NCBI RefSeq assembly: GCF_024266705.1 | Contig: NZ_CP100756.1 | Span: forward strand, 1,178,001 to 1,242,000 | DNA: 64,000 bases | Reading direction: 5' to 3' | DNA from: Natrinema gelatinilyticum | Lineage (GTDB): Archaea; Halobacteriota; Halobacteria; Halobacteriales; Natrialbaceae | In this document: piece after piece, positions 9,116 through 19,385 of the stretch | Layout: the number at the start of each line of letters is the position of its first letter | How positions within the stretch are numbered: the stretch's first letter is position 1 | The notes under the pieces: model-generated | What the model was told of the DNA's origin: nothing | The model's input: the letters and a program-made list of their open reading frames with translations, nothing else | Databases searched by the model: none | Made by a program: the position numbers and the translations under genes

Positions 9116-9622
9116 GTGAATCGAGTGCGAGGCCGCGACCAGCAGCGATGGCGGTCAGGCGAAACGCGCGCGGTCAGTCCAACCATCGGCGTGCTCGCGC
9201 TGGTCGCACTCACCGTCTGTCTAGCAGCCGTCATCGCCGTTGGAAGTGGCGCGTGGTCGATCGAACCGGGGCCACCAACTGCGGTCTTCGAACTCTCCGC
9301 TGACGGGGATCGGTCGACGATCGGTATCGAGAACCGTTCCGGTGAATCGATCGATGTCGGCAGGCTGACGGTGGTGATATCGGTAAACGGTACGAACCTG
9401 TCGAAACAACCGCCGGTTCCGTTCGTCGGCGCGAAGGGATTCGACGGTGCGCCCGACGGGCCGTTCAACGCGAAGGGCGATCGGAAGTGGACGACCGGTG
9501 AGCGGGCGGTCCTCTCTATCGCCGAGACGAATAGCCCGGCGCTCGGAGTCGGCGATTCGGTCACGGTTACGCTCGTCGTCGATGGACAGCTGATAGAGAA
9601 ACTCGAGGGGGTGGCGACGTGA
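9116..9622 (+). CDS. Type IV pilin-like protein
   Basis: A GTG start at 9116 is chosen because a TATA box lies about 28 nt upstream (leaderless) and because it puts the pilin signal at residue 18. The sequence RAVSPTIGVLALVALTVCLA (18-37) matches the haloarchaeal type IV pilin N-terminal signature: a basic stretch, the cleavage region, then a hydrophobic helix used for assembly. The remaining 125 residues are predicted beta-rich, ending in strands such as VTVTLVVDGQLIEKLEG. It probably forms or decorates a surface pilus-like structure. The last codons overlap a short GTG frame (9619-9690) that stops just before repeat copy A. Confidence 0.8.
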   Translation: MNRVRGRDQQRWRSGETRAVSPTIGVLALVALTVCLAAVIAVGSGAWSIEPGPPTAVFELSADGDRSTIGIENRSGESIDVGRLTVVISVNGTNLSKQPPVPFVGAKGFDGAPDGPFNAKGDRKWTTGERAVLSIAETNSPALGVGDSVTVTLVVDGQLIEKLEGVAT

Positions 9623-9690
9623 ACGCCCGAGAACAGCAGTGGACGAGCCGATGGGAGACGAACGCCGCTGAACTCGTTGCCCGGACGTGA
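9619..9690 (+). pseudogene. Short frame overlapping the pilin stop, possibly truncated by repeat A
   Basis: A GTG overlaps the TGA of the pilin gene (GTGA), the usual arrangement for translationally coupled genes. It reads 23 codons (starting NAREQQWTSRWE) and stops at 9688-9690, four bases before the 81-bp repeat. The coupling suggests that a second pilin-cluster gene once continued here and was cut. Length and motif content are too small to prove this. Confidence 0.3.
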
Positions 9691-9693
9691 CTC

Positions 9694-9774
9694 ATACGGA
9701 CTACTGTACGTCATTGCCGGTACAACCGCGACCGACCTGCGGTTGCACCGGTACATCGTTACAGCAGACCGTAT
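9694..9774 (+). repeat. 81-bp near-palindromic repeat, copy A
   Basis: The element runs from ATACGGACTACTGTACG to CAGCAGACCGTAT. Its 36-nt arms match at 26 positions when folded, with a central loop of 9 nt and an internal loop near positions 16-23. Core 9718-9750 is in the same relative orientation as copy C, with three differences. The last base is the first base of the complement of the methyltransferase stop codon (9774-9776), so the repeat sits exactly at a gene end between convergent genes. It could act as a terminator hairpin, a small mobile element or an RNA. Confidence 0.85.
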
Positions 9775-10397
9775 CACTCGGGGGCGCGGCCAATCGTCGT
9801 GATTGCAACGTCGGGATCGTACGACGGCCCCATGAAAGCGTGTTTTACGTCCTCGAAGCCGGCCGTCTTAAACATCCGGTCGGCCTCGTATTCGTCGTAA
9901 AAGAGCATGATCGCGTCGGCGAGACGCTGGGTGATCGGGTTGTCCGGGTAGTTCGGCCCAACGACGAGTACCTGACCGCCTGGTTTGAGGACGCGGCGGA
10001 TTTCCCGGAGCGCGAGAATCGGGGTCGGCCAGTACTCGATCGATCCAGACGACCAGACGACGTCGAACGTGTCGGTCCTAAACGGCAGTCGCTCGGCGTC
10101 ACCACGATGGAAGTGGACCGGCGGGGCGCGTTTACCGAACTTCTCGTAAGCCTGTGCGAGCTGGTGTTCGCTCTGATCGAGGGCGTAGACCTCGCCGACG
10201 TGTTCGAGCAGACCTTCGGTCCCGAAGCCGGTTCCGCAACCGACGTCGAGGACGGTCATGTCTTCCTCGAACTCGAGCAGCGAAAGCGCTTCGGCGCGCA
10301 TCTCTTCGGTCCAGACGAACGGGTTCACCTGATCGTAGACTCGCGAGAGGTACTTGTAGAACAGTCGGGCCCGTGCCTTGTTCTCGAGAAGTCCCAT
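9774..10397 (-). CDS. SAM-dependent methyltransferase, MPBQ/quinone type
   Basis: The start at 10397 (MGLLENKARARLFYKY) is chosen because the upstream 41 codons are low quality. The 207-residue class I methyltransferase has motif I VLDVGCGTGFG at 49-59, a VWSSGSIEYW motif after strand 4, and an RRVLKPGGQVLVVGPNYP region typical of the family. The C-terminal phrase with RLADAIMLFYDEYE followed by a TAGFEDV-like segment recalls the 2-methyl-6-phytylbenzoquinone methyltransferase family. In haloarchaea a related enzyme would be expected to methylate menaquinone-type quinones, which is inference. The stop codon overlaps the end of repeat copy A. Confidence 0.8.
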   Translation of the reverse strand: MGLLENKARARLFYKYLSRVYDQVNPFVWTEEMRAEALSLLEFEEDMTVLDVGCGTGFGTEGLLEHVGEVYALDQSEHQLAQAYEKFGKRAPPVHFHRGDAERLPFRTDTFDVVWSSGSIEYWPTPILALREIRRVLKPGGQVLVVGPNYPDNPITQRLADAIMLFYDEYEADRMFKTAGFEDVKHAFMGPSYDPDVAITTIGRAPE

Positions 10398-10662
10398 TAG
10401 TGAAGAGTTTCGGTCGGGTCGGCATATGTCTGCTGTTCCCGGTGCTGTACGCGAGGGGTGACCACCTCCCCACCCTACTCGCTCACGGCTGACGCCGGTC
10501 GCTCCGTGAGGATGGGACATCCTGTTTTCACGACGGTGTCAGGCCTCGTCTGACAGCCTGTCGAGATTCCCTCGACAAACGCGCGTTACATGAACCCAAG
10601 AAGAGACGGAGGTCCCATCGGGAGCGCATCTCCGCAGGCGTTCGAAAATCGTGGCGCGATTT
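10398..10662. other. Intergenic stretch with several small hairpins
   Basis: No gene is visible. Three compact hairpins occur: aggatg-gga-catcct followed by GTTTT (about 10509-10528), tgtcag-loop-ctgaca (10537-10555) and tgtcgag-attcc-ctcgaca (10559-10577). They lie on the 3' side of the TnpB fragment, where the right end of an IS200/IS605 element would be expected. Confidence 0.45.
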
Positions 10663-10917
10663 TCATACCCCCTCAAAATTGTTCTGTGACTCTGAGGACG
10701 TTGATTCCGGACAGCCCGTCCCTCCGTGCATCGGATCGCGTTCCAAGATGTTGTACGCTACGTTCCAGTCCCTGTCGGCCGTGAAGCCACCGGAAGGATA
10801 GGAGTGTCTGCGGACCCACAGCGGTTTCTCGGTCGAAACGCCACGTCCCTGTTCGTTCCTTCCCTTTTGTCGGCGCTCGCTGAGGAACGGACAGTAGCGC
10901 CTCAATTTGGGTAACAC
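10663..10917 (-). pseudogene. tnpB: Decayed TnpB (IS200/IS605 OrfB) C-terminal fragment
   Basis: The minus-strand frame contains TEKPLWVRRHSYPSGGF and then TADRDWNVAYNILER. These correspond to the TnpB zinc-finger hairpin (KPLWVREHSCPSCGF-like) and its DRDxNAAxNIL helix carrying the last RuvC Asp. The zinc Cys positions read Tyr (TAT) and Gly (GGT), each one base from TGT, and an upstream Cys position reads Arg (CGT), so the finger is destroyed. The N-terminal two thirds of TnpB are absent. It is therefore a remnant, not a functional nuclease. It lies directly upstream of the ATP synthase promoter. Confidence 0.75.
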
Positions 10918-10967
10918 GAAGTTACCGATGGCTCAGCACCGGCTCGTGTCGAGACACTTTCGCAACT

Positions 10968-10978
10968 ACCATATACGC
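10968..10978 (+). promoter_or_regulatory. TATA box of the ATP synthase operon
   Basis: CCATATACG is centred near 10973, about 35 nt before the atpH ATG. This predicts a start near 10999 and a very short leader. It is the only good AT-rich box between the TnpB fragment and atpH. Confidence 0.5.
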
Positions 10979-11007
10979 GCTCTGGCAAACATCCGACTGC
11001 TTAGAGT

Positions 11008-11340
11008 ATGCCGAGGCCAGAGGTTCTCGAACGAATTAAGTCGGCGGAAGCGGAGGCCGACGAGATCGTCGCAAAGGCAAACAACGACCGCGACGAGCGA
11101 ATAGCCGAGGCCCGGGAACGCGCCGAGGAGATTCGCACGGAAGCGGAACAGGAGGCCAGGGAGTTAAAGGAGCGCCGCCTGGAGGAGGCTCGCGAGGAAA
11201 TCGATCAGGAGTGCGAGCAGGTCCTCGAAGAAGGCGAACGGGAGCGTAAAGAACTCGCCGAGCGCGCCCGGAGTCGGATCGACGAGGTGACCGAACACGT
11301 CGTCGAACTGTTCCAGGAGGACGTTCATGCTCAGACCTGA
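11008..11340 (+). CDS. atpH: A-type ATP synthase subunit H
   Basis: The 110-residue, almost wholly helical and highly charged protein (EAEADEIVAKANNDRDERI) matches the archaeal AhaH peripheral-stalk subunit, which pairs with subunit E to form the stator of the A1Ao ATP synthase. It is the first gene of the operon, and its stop overlaps the atpI start by 14 bp, indicating translational coupling. The gene order H-I-K-E-C-F-A-B that follows makes the assignment secure. It probably also carries the operon promoter just upstream. Confidence 0.92.
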   Translation: MPRPEVLERIKSAEAEADEIVAKANNDRDERIAEARERAEEIRTEAEQEARELKERRLEEAREEIDQECEQVLEEGERERKELAERARSRIDEVTEHVVELFQEDVHAQT

Positions 11341-13585
11341 ACGGATGAGCAAGGTCTCGGTGACCGGCTCTAAGAGCGTGATGCCCACGGTCATCGAGAC
11401 GATTCACGAGGTGGGTCTGGTTCACCTCTCCGACTACGACGGGTCCTGGGAGGCATTCGACAACGGGAATCCGATCGGACGGGCCGACGAATCCTCCGAG
11501 AAGTTGGTGACTGTCCGTGCCCTCGAGAGCACCCTCGATCTATCGGCTGACGAAGCCAACCCGGCTGCACTCGAGGAGGGCTGGGAAAGAAAACTCGAGG
11601 AAATTCGAACGCGGGTCAACGAACTCGACGACAGACGAACGGAGATCAACGACGAACTCCGGCAAATCAACGAGAAGATAGACGGCGTCGCTCCGTTCGC
11701 AGAGCTGGGAATCGATCTGGACCTGCTGTCCGGGTACAAGTCGGTCGACGTGCTCGTCGGCGAAGGCTCGCTCGAGGACGTCGAGTCCGCACTCGAGGCG
11801 TCCGACGACGTCGGTGCCTTCGAGACGTTCACCGGCGGCGACGTCGTGGCGGTCGTGGCCGAACCAACGGAGGACGGCGACGAAAACGCGATCGACGAGG
11901 CACTGGTCGGAGTCGAATTCACCCGCTACGAGGTTCCGGAGACGGACCAGAGCCCCGCCGACTACGTGTCAAATCTCGAGAATCGAAAGCGCGACCTCGA
12001 GTCACAGCTCGACGACGTCGACGCGGGCCTCGAAGAGATCAAGCGGAAGGAGGGGTCGTTCCTCCTGGGTGCAGAACAAGAGCTGACGGTCGAGGTACAG
12101 CAGGCGGAGGCGCCGCTGCAATTCGCGACGACTGACCACGCGTTCGTCGCGGAGGGATGGCTCCCGAGCGACGAGTACGATCGCCTCGTCGCGGCGCTCG
12201 ACGGCGCCGTCGGCGACAGCCTCGAGATCGAAGAACTCGTCCGGGCGGACTACAATGACGAGGGCTATCCGACGCGGACGGAAGAGGTAGACCACGGCGG
12301 CCCCAGCGACACGGAGGGGATGACCGAAGAGGAAGAAGAGGAGGTACAGGAGGCGCTTGCCGACGGCGGCACGACGACCGGAAGCGCCGGCGTCGTGACG
12401 ATGGTCGACGAACCGCCGGTCATCCAGGACAACATCGGCCCGGCGAAGCCGTTCGAGTTCCTGTTGCGGCTGATCGACCGGCCCCGCTACAGCGAACTCG
12501 ACCCGACTATCGTTCTACTGTTGACGTTCCCTGCGTTCTACGGATTCATGCTGGGCGACCTCGGCTACGGGATATTGTACACCATTGCCGGATACACGCT
12601 GTATAGCCGCTTCGACGAGGACATCGTTCGAAGCCTGGGTGCGATCGGCATCTGGGCCGGCGGCTTCACGATGCTATTCGGCATCCTGTACGGCGAAATC
12701 TTCGGGATGCACGTGCTGGGAGAGGTTCTCTTCGGTGGCAGTCCACCGCTGCACAAGGGACTTCAGCCAGTGTACGCGAAGTACGGTCAGACGTGGCTGC
12801 TAGTGAGCGTCCTCATCGGACTGGCTCACCTCACCGTGGGATACATCTTCGGATTCGCCAACGATCTCGACCACGGCGTCGTCGACGCGTACCTCGAGAA
12901 CGGCTCGTGGGCGCTTCTCATGATCGGCGTCTGGGTGTGGATCCTCAGTCGCCACGGTGAGGGCGTCAAGCCGGACTTCCTGTACACCTCGTTCGGCACT
13001 GGTTCCGAAGCCGCCTACGAACTCGGCTTCACCGGCTTCACCGCCGAGACCGGCCTGATGGTTGGACTGCCGCTCGCGGCGATTGGGCTCGCAACGATGA
13101 TCTACGGGGAGGTCAGACACTACGGCGTGCTCGGCGTCATCATCGGCGGTCTCGAGAGCTTCAACGTCCTCGGTGACGTCCTCTCGTACCTCCGAATAGC
13201 GGCGGTCATCCTGGCGAAGGCAGGCATGGCGTTCGTCGTCAACATGCTGTTCTTCGGTGTGTACGTCGTCGGCGAAGGCGAGCACGCGGAGTGGCACTTC
13301 GGCACGAGCCACGCCCCACAGGAGATGCTCGAGCAGGGTACCTACCACGGTCACGAAGTGACCGAGGTTATGTTCGGCGGCTTGCTTCACGGCGGCATCG
13401 TGATGGCCATCCTGGGCGTGTTCATCCTCGTCCTCGGCCACATCGTCGTCCTCCTGCTCGGCGTGACGAGCGCCGGCCTGCAGGGAATCCGTCTCGAGTA
13501 CGTCGAGTTCTTCAACAAGTTCTACGAAGGCGGCGGGCGGGTATTCGAGCCTTTCGGCGGAATTCGATCCGACGACGAGAACTGA
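11327..13585 (+). CDS. atpI: A-type ATP synthase subunit I (subunit a)
   Basis: The 752-residue protein has a soluble coiled-coil N-terminal half (about 1-380) connecting to the peripheral stalk, and a C-terminal half with seven or eight membrane helices forming the ion half-channels next to the K ring. GDLGYGILY, YLRIAAVILAKAGMA and the final helix ending near the ARLE-like region (GLQGIRLEYVEFFNKFYEGGG) are recognisable family motifs. The predicted ion is the proton, from haloarchaeal precedent. An acidic Glu/Asp-rich loop (about 325-350, TEEEEEEVQEA) lies between the halves. The start overlaps atpH. Confidence 0.95.
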   Translation: MLRPERMSKVSVTGSKSVMPTVIETIHEVGLVHLSDYDGSWEAFDNGNPIGRADESSEKLVTVRALESTLDLSADEANPAALEEGWERKLEEIRTRVNELDDRRTEINDELRQINEKIDGVAPFAELGIDLDLLSGYKSVDVLVGEGSLEDVESALEASDDVGAFETFTGGDVVAVVAEPTEDGDENAIDEALVGVEFTRYEVPETDQSPADYVSNLENRKRDLESQLDDVDAGLEEIKRKEGSFLLGAEQELTVEVQQAEAPLQFATTDHAFVAEGWLPSDEYDRLVAALDGAVGDSLEIEELVRADYNDEGYPTRTEEVDHGGPSDTEGMTEEEEEEVQEALADGGTTTGSAGVVTMVDEPPVIQDNIGPAKPFEFLLRLIDRPRYSELDPTIVLLLTFPAFYGFMLGDLGYGILYTIAGYTLYSRFDEDIVRSLGAIGIWAGGFTMLFGILYGEIFGMHVLGEVLFGGSPPLHKGLQPVYAKYGQTWLLVSVLIGLAHLTVGYIFGFANDLDHGVVDAYLENGSWALLMIGVWVWILSRHGEGVKPDFLYTSFGTGSEAAYELGFTGFTAETGLMVGLPLAAIGLATMIYGEVRHYGVLGVIIGGLESFNVLGDVLSYLRIAAVILAKAGMAFVVNMLFFGVYVVGEGEHAEWHFGTSHAPQEMLEQGTYHGHEVTEVMFGGLLHGGIVMAILGVFILVLGHIVVLLLGVTSAGLQGIRLEYVEFFNKFYEGGGRVFEPFGGIRSDDEN

Positions 13586-13723
13586 CCTCGCACCCCACCC
13601 GCCGATCCCGTTATCGTCACGCTTGCTAACCCCCCACAAATTTTTCCGCTCGAATCGAAAAGATAATACCCTCGGGAGCCCCGTACTGACGGTTAGGCCG
13701 CCAAAATCGGCAATTTGGTTTGG

Positions 13724-13738
13724 GAAGTTTTAAGAAGA
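13724..13738 (+). promoter_or_regulatory. Possible internal promoter before atpK
   Basis: The 208-bp gap between atpI and atpK is the largest in the operon core and contains GAAGTTTTAAGAAG, a TATA-like box about 60 nt before atpK. An extra promoter would fit the high copy number of the proteolipid ring. Not tested. Confidence 0.35.
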
Positions 13739-13793
13739 CGCTGGGGAGTAGTACCACCTGTCCGGTTGCAAAACCACAAAGGAAAACTCAATC

Positions 13794-14060
13794 ATGACAA
13801 TCGAAGCTCTACCCGAAATCGGACTCGCGCTGAACAGTGTCGCAGAGAATGCCGTACCACTCCAGGCGCTCGAACAAGGCGGAGCAGCAGCGATCGGCAT
13901 CGGTCTCGCGGCAATCGGCGCGGGCTACGCAGAGCGAGGGATCGGGGCATCGGTCGTTGGCGCGCTCGCCGAGGACTCGATATCGCCGGGTATCGGGATT
14001 CTGCTGACGGTCCTTCCCGAGACGCTCGTGATCTTCGCACTGGTCGCGCTCTTCGTCTAA
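13794..14060 (+). CDS. atpK: A-type ATP synthase subunit K (proteolipid c)
   Basis: The 88-residue protein has two membrane helices: a Gly/Ala-rich first helix (GIGLAAIGAGYAERGIG, about 34-51) and a second helix with LLTVLPETLVIFALVALF (70-87). Glu76 in the PET motif is the ion-binding carboxylate of the rotor ring. The about 20 residues before helix 1 may be a short presequence. It is a single-hairpin type of normal size, unlike the duplicated forms of some archaea. The 208-bp gap upstream may hold its own promoter, and atpE begins 24 bp downstream. Confidence 0.95.
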   Translation: MTIEALPEIGLALNSVAENAVPLQALEQGGAAAIGIGLAAIGAGYAERGIGASVVGALAEDSISPGIGILLTVLPETLVIFALVALFV

Positions 14061-14084
14061 AGCGTCCTACCGAACTTTCTTACA

Positions 14085-14666
14085 ATGAGTCTGGATACAG
14101 TCGTTGAGGACATTCGAGAAGAGGCTCACGCGCGTGCGGAGGATATCCGCGCCCAGGGCGAGACGCGCGCCGAAGAGATCGAGTCGACCGCCCGCGAGGA
14201 CGCAGACGAGATCGTCGCTGACGCCGAATCAGACGTCGAGCGCGAAATCGAACAACTGCGCGAACAGCGACTCTCCAGCGCGAAGCTGGAGGCGAAACAG
14301 AAACGCCTGGAGGCACGCAGAGACGTACTCGGAGAGGTCCACGAGGCGGTCGAAGACGAACTCGCCGCACTCGAGGGAGACACCCGCGAGGAACTCACCC
14401 GAGACCTGCTTGAGGCAGCGACCGACGAGTTCGACGAGGGCAATGACGTCAACGTCTACGGCCGCAGCGACGACGAGCAGCTGATCGACTCGATCCTCGC
14501 CGACTACGACGGCTACGAGTACGCCGGCGAGTACGACTGTCTCGGCGGCGTCGTCGCCGAGAGCGACCAGTCGCGCGTCCGCATCAACAACACGTTCGAT
14601 ACGGTACTCGAAGACGTGTGGGAAGACAACCTCCGGGAGATCAGCAATCGACTCTTCGAGCAATGA
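14085..14666 (+). CDS. atpE: A-type ATP synthase subunit E
   Basis: The 193-residue protein has a long N-terminal helix (IREEAHARAEDIRAQGETRA onward) and a globular C-terminal domain that contacts the A3B3 head. The GGVVAESDQSRVRINNTFD segment near the C-terminus is characteristic of subunit E. Together with subunit H it forms the peripheral stalks. Its ATG is 24 bp after atpK and its stop overlaps the atpC start (ATGA), so translation is coupled. Confidence 0.95.
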   Translation: MSLDTVVEDIREEAHARAEDIRAQGETRAEEIESTAREDADEIVADAESDVEREIEQLREQRLSSAKLEAKQKRLEARRDVLGEVHEAVEDELAALEGDTREELTRDLLEAATDEFDEGNDVNVYGRSDDEQLIDSILADYDGYEYAGEYDCLGGVVAESDQSRVRINNTFDTVLEDVWEDNLREISNRLFEQ

Positions 14667-15715
14667 GTTCAGGTGCCTCGAATCCGGAATACGTGAACGC
14701 TCGCGTTCGCTCGCGACAGGCGGCGATGTTGGCGGACGAAGACTACCGCAAGCTGATCCGGATGGGGCCGAGCGAGATCGCACGGTTCATGGAGGAAACG
14801 GAGTACGAACGCGAGATCAACGAACTCGGAACGCGGTTTTCGGGCGTCAATCTGATCGAGTACGCCCTGAACCGCAACCTCGCGAAGCACTTCAACGACC
14901 TGCTCGAGTGGGCGGAGGGGCGACTCTACGACCTCATCGCCCGTTACCTCCGGAAGTTCGACGTCTGGAATCTCAAGACGGTTATCCGCGGAATCTACTC
15001 GGATTCGGACGCCGAAGCGATCCGGACGGACCTCATCCGCGCCGGCGAACTCGACGATCGGACGCTGGACCGCCTGGCCGAACTCGACTCGATCGAAGAC
15101 GTGATCGAACTCGTACGCGGGACGATTTTCGCAGACCCGCTCGAAGACGCCTACGAAGAGTACGAAGCCGTCGGGACGCTCGTCCCCCTCGAGAACGCGC
15201 TCGACCGCGCGTTCTACGAGAACTTGCTGGAGGACCTCGGTCGGCCACAGGAGGGGCCGGAGGCGACGTACGTCGAGTTCCTGCAGACGGAGATCGACTT
15301 TCGGAACGCGCGAAACGCGTTGCGACTCGCGCGAAGCGGTGCCGATCTGGACCCGGCGGCCTACTACATCGAGGGTGGCGTCCTGTTCGACGAGTCGGAA
15401 CTGAATCGACTGGTCGGCCACTACGACGAACTCGTCGACCACATCGCGGAGAACAAACGCTACGGCGATCGCCTCTCGGAAGCGCTGGAACGGCTGCGCG
15501 ATGCTGACAGCCTTATACAGTTCGAACACGCACTAGACGCTGCGTTGCTCGAATACGCAGACACACTCTCGAGCATCTATCCGACCACCATTACCCCCGT
15601 TCTCTCGTACATCCTCGCGAAAGAGCGCGAGGTTGAGAACATCCGTGCGATCGCGCGGGGGCGCGAAGTCGGACTCGACGAGAGCGAAATCGAAGAGGAG
15701 CTGGTGATCCTATGA
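14663..15715 (+). CDS. atpC: A-type ATP synthase subunit C (subunit d)
   Basis: The start at 14663 overlaps the atpE stop (ATGA) and begins MSSGASNPEYVNARVRSR, the usual family N-terminus; the longer frame from 14618 is a shadow of atpE. The 350-residue, all-helical funnel-shaped protein links the central stalk (D, F) to the K ring. Family phrases include the NLIEYALNRNLAKHF-type helix and ILAKEREVENIRAIARGRE at the C-terminus. The stop overlaps the atpF ATG at 15712. Confidence 0.95.
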   Translation: MSSGASNPEYVNARVRSRQAAMLADEDYRKLIRMGPSEIARFMEETEYEREINELGTRFSGVNLIEYALNRNLAKHFNDLLEWAEGRLYDLIARYLRKFDVWNLKTVIRGIYSDSDAEAIRTDLIRAGELDDRTLDRLAELDSIEDVIELVRGTIFADPLEDAYEEYEAVGTLVPLENALDRAFYENLLEDLGRPQEGPEATYVEFLQTEIDFRNARNALRLARSGADLDPAAYYIEGGVLFDESELNRLVGHYDELVDHIAENKRYGDRLSEALERLRDADSLIQFEHALDAALLEYADTLSSIYPTTITPVLSYILAKEREVENIRAIARGREVGLDESEIEEELVIL

Positions 15716-16041
15716 GCCAGGAAATCGCAGTCGTCGGCAGCCCGGAGTTTACGACCGGCTTCCGCCTCGCGGGAGTCAGACGGTTCGAGAACGTTCCGGA
15801 CGACGAGAAAGAAGAGCGACTAGACGACGCAGCGACGGCAGCCCTCGAAGACGAGGGTGTCGGGATCGTCGTCATGCACGACGACGATCTCGAGTACCTG
15901 TCGCGCAACGTTCGCCAGGAGGTCGAGACGAGCGTCGAGCCGGTCGTCGTCACCATCGGCAGCGGCACGGGTGGCGGCGGGCTGCGCGACCAGATCAAAC
16001 GTGCGATCGGTATCGACCTGATGGAAGAAGAAAGCGAGTAA
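15712..16041 (+). CDS. atpF: A-type ATP synthase subunit F
   Basis: The 109-residue protein has the Rossmann-like fold of subunit [20 protein letters not shown] at the start, then [13 protein letters not shown] and [11 protein letters not shown] strands. It is part of the central rotor stalk with D and C. The start overlaps the atpC stop by four bases and atpA begins four bases after its stop, so the genes are tightly coupled. Confidence 0.95.
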   Translation: MSQEIAVVGSPEFTTGFRLAGVRRFENVPDDEKEERLDDAATAALEDEGVGIVVMHDDDLEYLSRNVRQEVETSVEPVVVTIGSGTGGGGLRDQIKRAIGIDLMEEESE

Positions 16042-16045
16042 CACT

Positions 16046-17809
<1,764 letters not shown>

Positions 17810-17811
17810 CA

Positions 17812-19227
17812 ATGAAAGAGTACCAGACTATCACGGAAATCAGCGGTCCGCTGGTGTTCGCCGAGGTCGACGAACCTGTTGGCTACGACGAAATCGTCGA
17901 GATCGAGACGCCACAGGGCGACACCTTGCGCGGACAGGTACTGGAATCGAGCGAGGGAATCGTCTCGATCCAGGTGTTCGAAGGCACGGGCGGGATCGAC
18001 CGCAACGCCTCCGTTCGCTTCCTGGGCGAGACGATGAAGATGCCCGTCACCGAGGATCTGCTCGGACGGGTGCTGGACGGCTCCGGGAACCCGATCGACG
18101 GCGGCCCGGAGATCGTTCCCGACGAACGCCGCGACATCGTCGGCGAAGCGATCAACCCCTTCTCGCGTGAATACCCCGAGGAGTTTATCCAGACCGGCGT
18201 CTCCGCCATCGACGGCATGAACACGCTGGTTCGGGGCCAGAAGCTGCCGATCTTCTCTGGATCGGGCCTGCCCCACAACGAACTCGCACTGCAGATTGCC
18301 CGTCAGGCGACGGTGCCGGAAGAGGAAGAAGGCGAGGGCGAAGGCTCCGAGTTCGCAGTCATCTTCGGTGCGATGGGGATCACCGCCGAAGAGGCGAACG
18401 AATTCATGGACGACTTCGAGCGCACCGGCGCGCTCGAGCGCTCGGTCGTCTTCATGAACCTCGCGGACGACCCCGCGGTCGAGCGGCAGGTCACGCCGCG
18501 ACTCGCGCTGACGACCGCCGAGTACCTGGCCTTCGAGGAAGGCTACCACGTGCTGGTCATCCTGACGGATATGACCAACTACTGTGAGGCGCTGCGCGAG
18601 ATCGGCGCCGCACGCGAAGAGGTCCCGGGCCGCCGTGGCTACCCCGGGTACATGTACACCGACCTGGCGCAACTCTACGAGCGCGCGGGTCGAATCGAGG
18701 GCAAAGAGGGATCGGTCACGCAGATTCCGATCCTGACGATGCCCGGTGACGACGACACCCACCCGATTCCGGACCTGACCGGTTACATCACCGAAGGGCA
18801 GATCATGATGGATCGGGACCTGAATAGTCAGGGGATCGAACCACCGATCAACGTTCTGCCCAGCCTCTCGCGGCTGATGGACGACGGAATCGGCGAAGGC
18901 CTGACCCGCGAAGACCACGGCGACGTCTCCGACCAGATGTACGCTGCCTACGCCGAGGGTGAGGACCTGCGCGACCTCGTGAACATCGTCGGCCGCGAGG
19001 CGCTGTCCGAGCGCGACAACAAGTTCCTCGACTTCGCCGACCGCTTCGAAGCTGAGTTCGTCCAACAGGGCTACGACACCAACCGCTCGATCGAACAGAC
19101 GCTCGAGATTGGCTGGGACCTGCTGTCGACGCTGCCGAAGACGGAACTCAACCGGGTCGACGAGGACCTCATCGAAGAGCACTACCGCGAAGACGAGGCC
19201 GAAGTCGTCGAAGTCGAAGCCGAGTAA
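17812..19227 (+). CDS. atpB: A-type ATP synthase regulatory subunit B
   Basis: The start at 17812 ([16 protein letters not shown]) follows the atpA stop directly; the longer frame from 17746 is a shadow. The 471-residue non-catalytic nucleotide-binding subunit has a degenerate P-loop ([19 protein letters not shown], about 145-163) and the [16 protein letters not shown] and [12 protein letters not shown] motifs typical of subunit B. It alternates with A in the head. In most archaeal operons atpD follows immediately, but here atpD is 2.4 kb further on, after an acyl-CoA ligase gene. Confidence 0.97.
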   Translation: MKEYQTITEISGPLVFAEVDEPVGYDEIVEIETPQGDTLRGQVLESSEGIVSIQVFEGTGGIDRNASVRFLGETMKMPVTEDLLGRVLDGSGNPIDGGPEIVPDERRDIVGEAINPFSREYPEEFIQTGVSAIDGMNTLVRGQKLPIFSGSGLPHNELALQIARQATVPEEEEGEGEGSEFAVIFGAMGITAEEANEFMDDFERTGALERSVVFMNLADDPAVERQVTPRLALTTAEYLAFEEGYHVLVILTDMTNYCEALREIGAAREEVPGRRGYPGYMYTDLAQLYERAGRIEGKEGSVTQIPILTMPGDDDTHPIPDLTGYITEGQIMMDRDLNSQGIEPPINVLPSLSRLMDDGIGEGLTREDHGDVSDQMYAAYAEGEDLRDLVNIVGREALSERDNKFLDFADRFEAEFVQQGYDTNRSIEQTLEIGWDLLSTLPKTELNRVDEDLIEEHYREDEAEVVEVEAE

Positions 19228-19385
19228 TCACACGACCGGAGAGGCTCGAGATTTTTCTTGCGTCCGTTCGAAGCGCTCCGACGAGCTGGTCGCTCGAGTC
19301 TCACCACTGGCGATCGCCCGACGAACTGTCACTTCGTTCGACAAGTGGAAACAATCGTATGCACCGTCCTCGAATCATACTATGC

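Noticed and set aside
9687..10400. 237-codon plus-strand frame running from repeat A through the methyltransferase
   Set aside because: It is antisense to the methyltransferase; the similar peptides read from all three repeats reflect the DNA palindrome, not a protein family.
12300..12360. Acidic low-complexity run in atpI
   Set aside because: An acidic loop is common in haloarchaeal subunit I; no sign of an inserted element.
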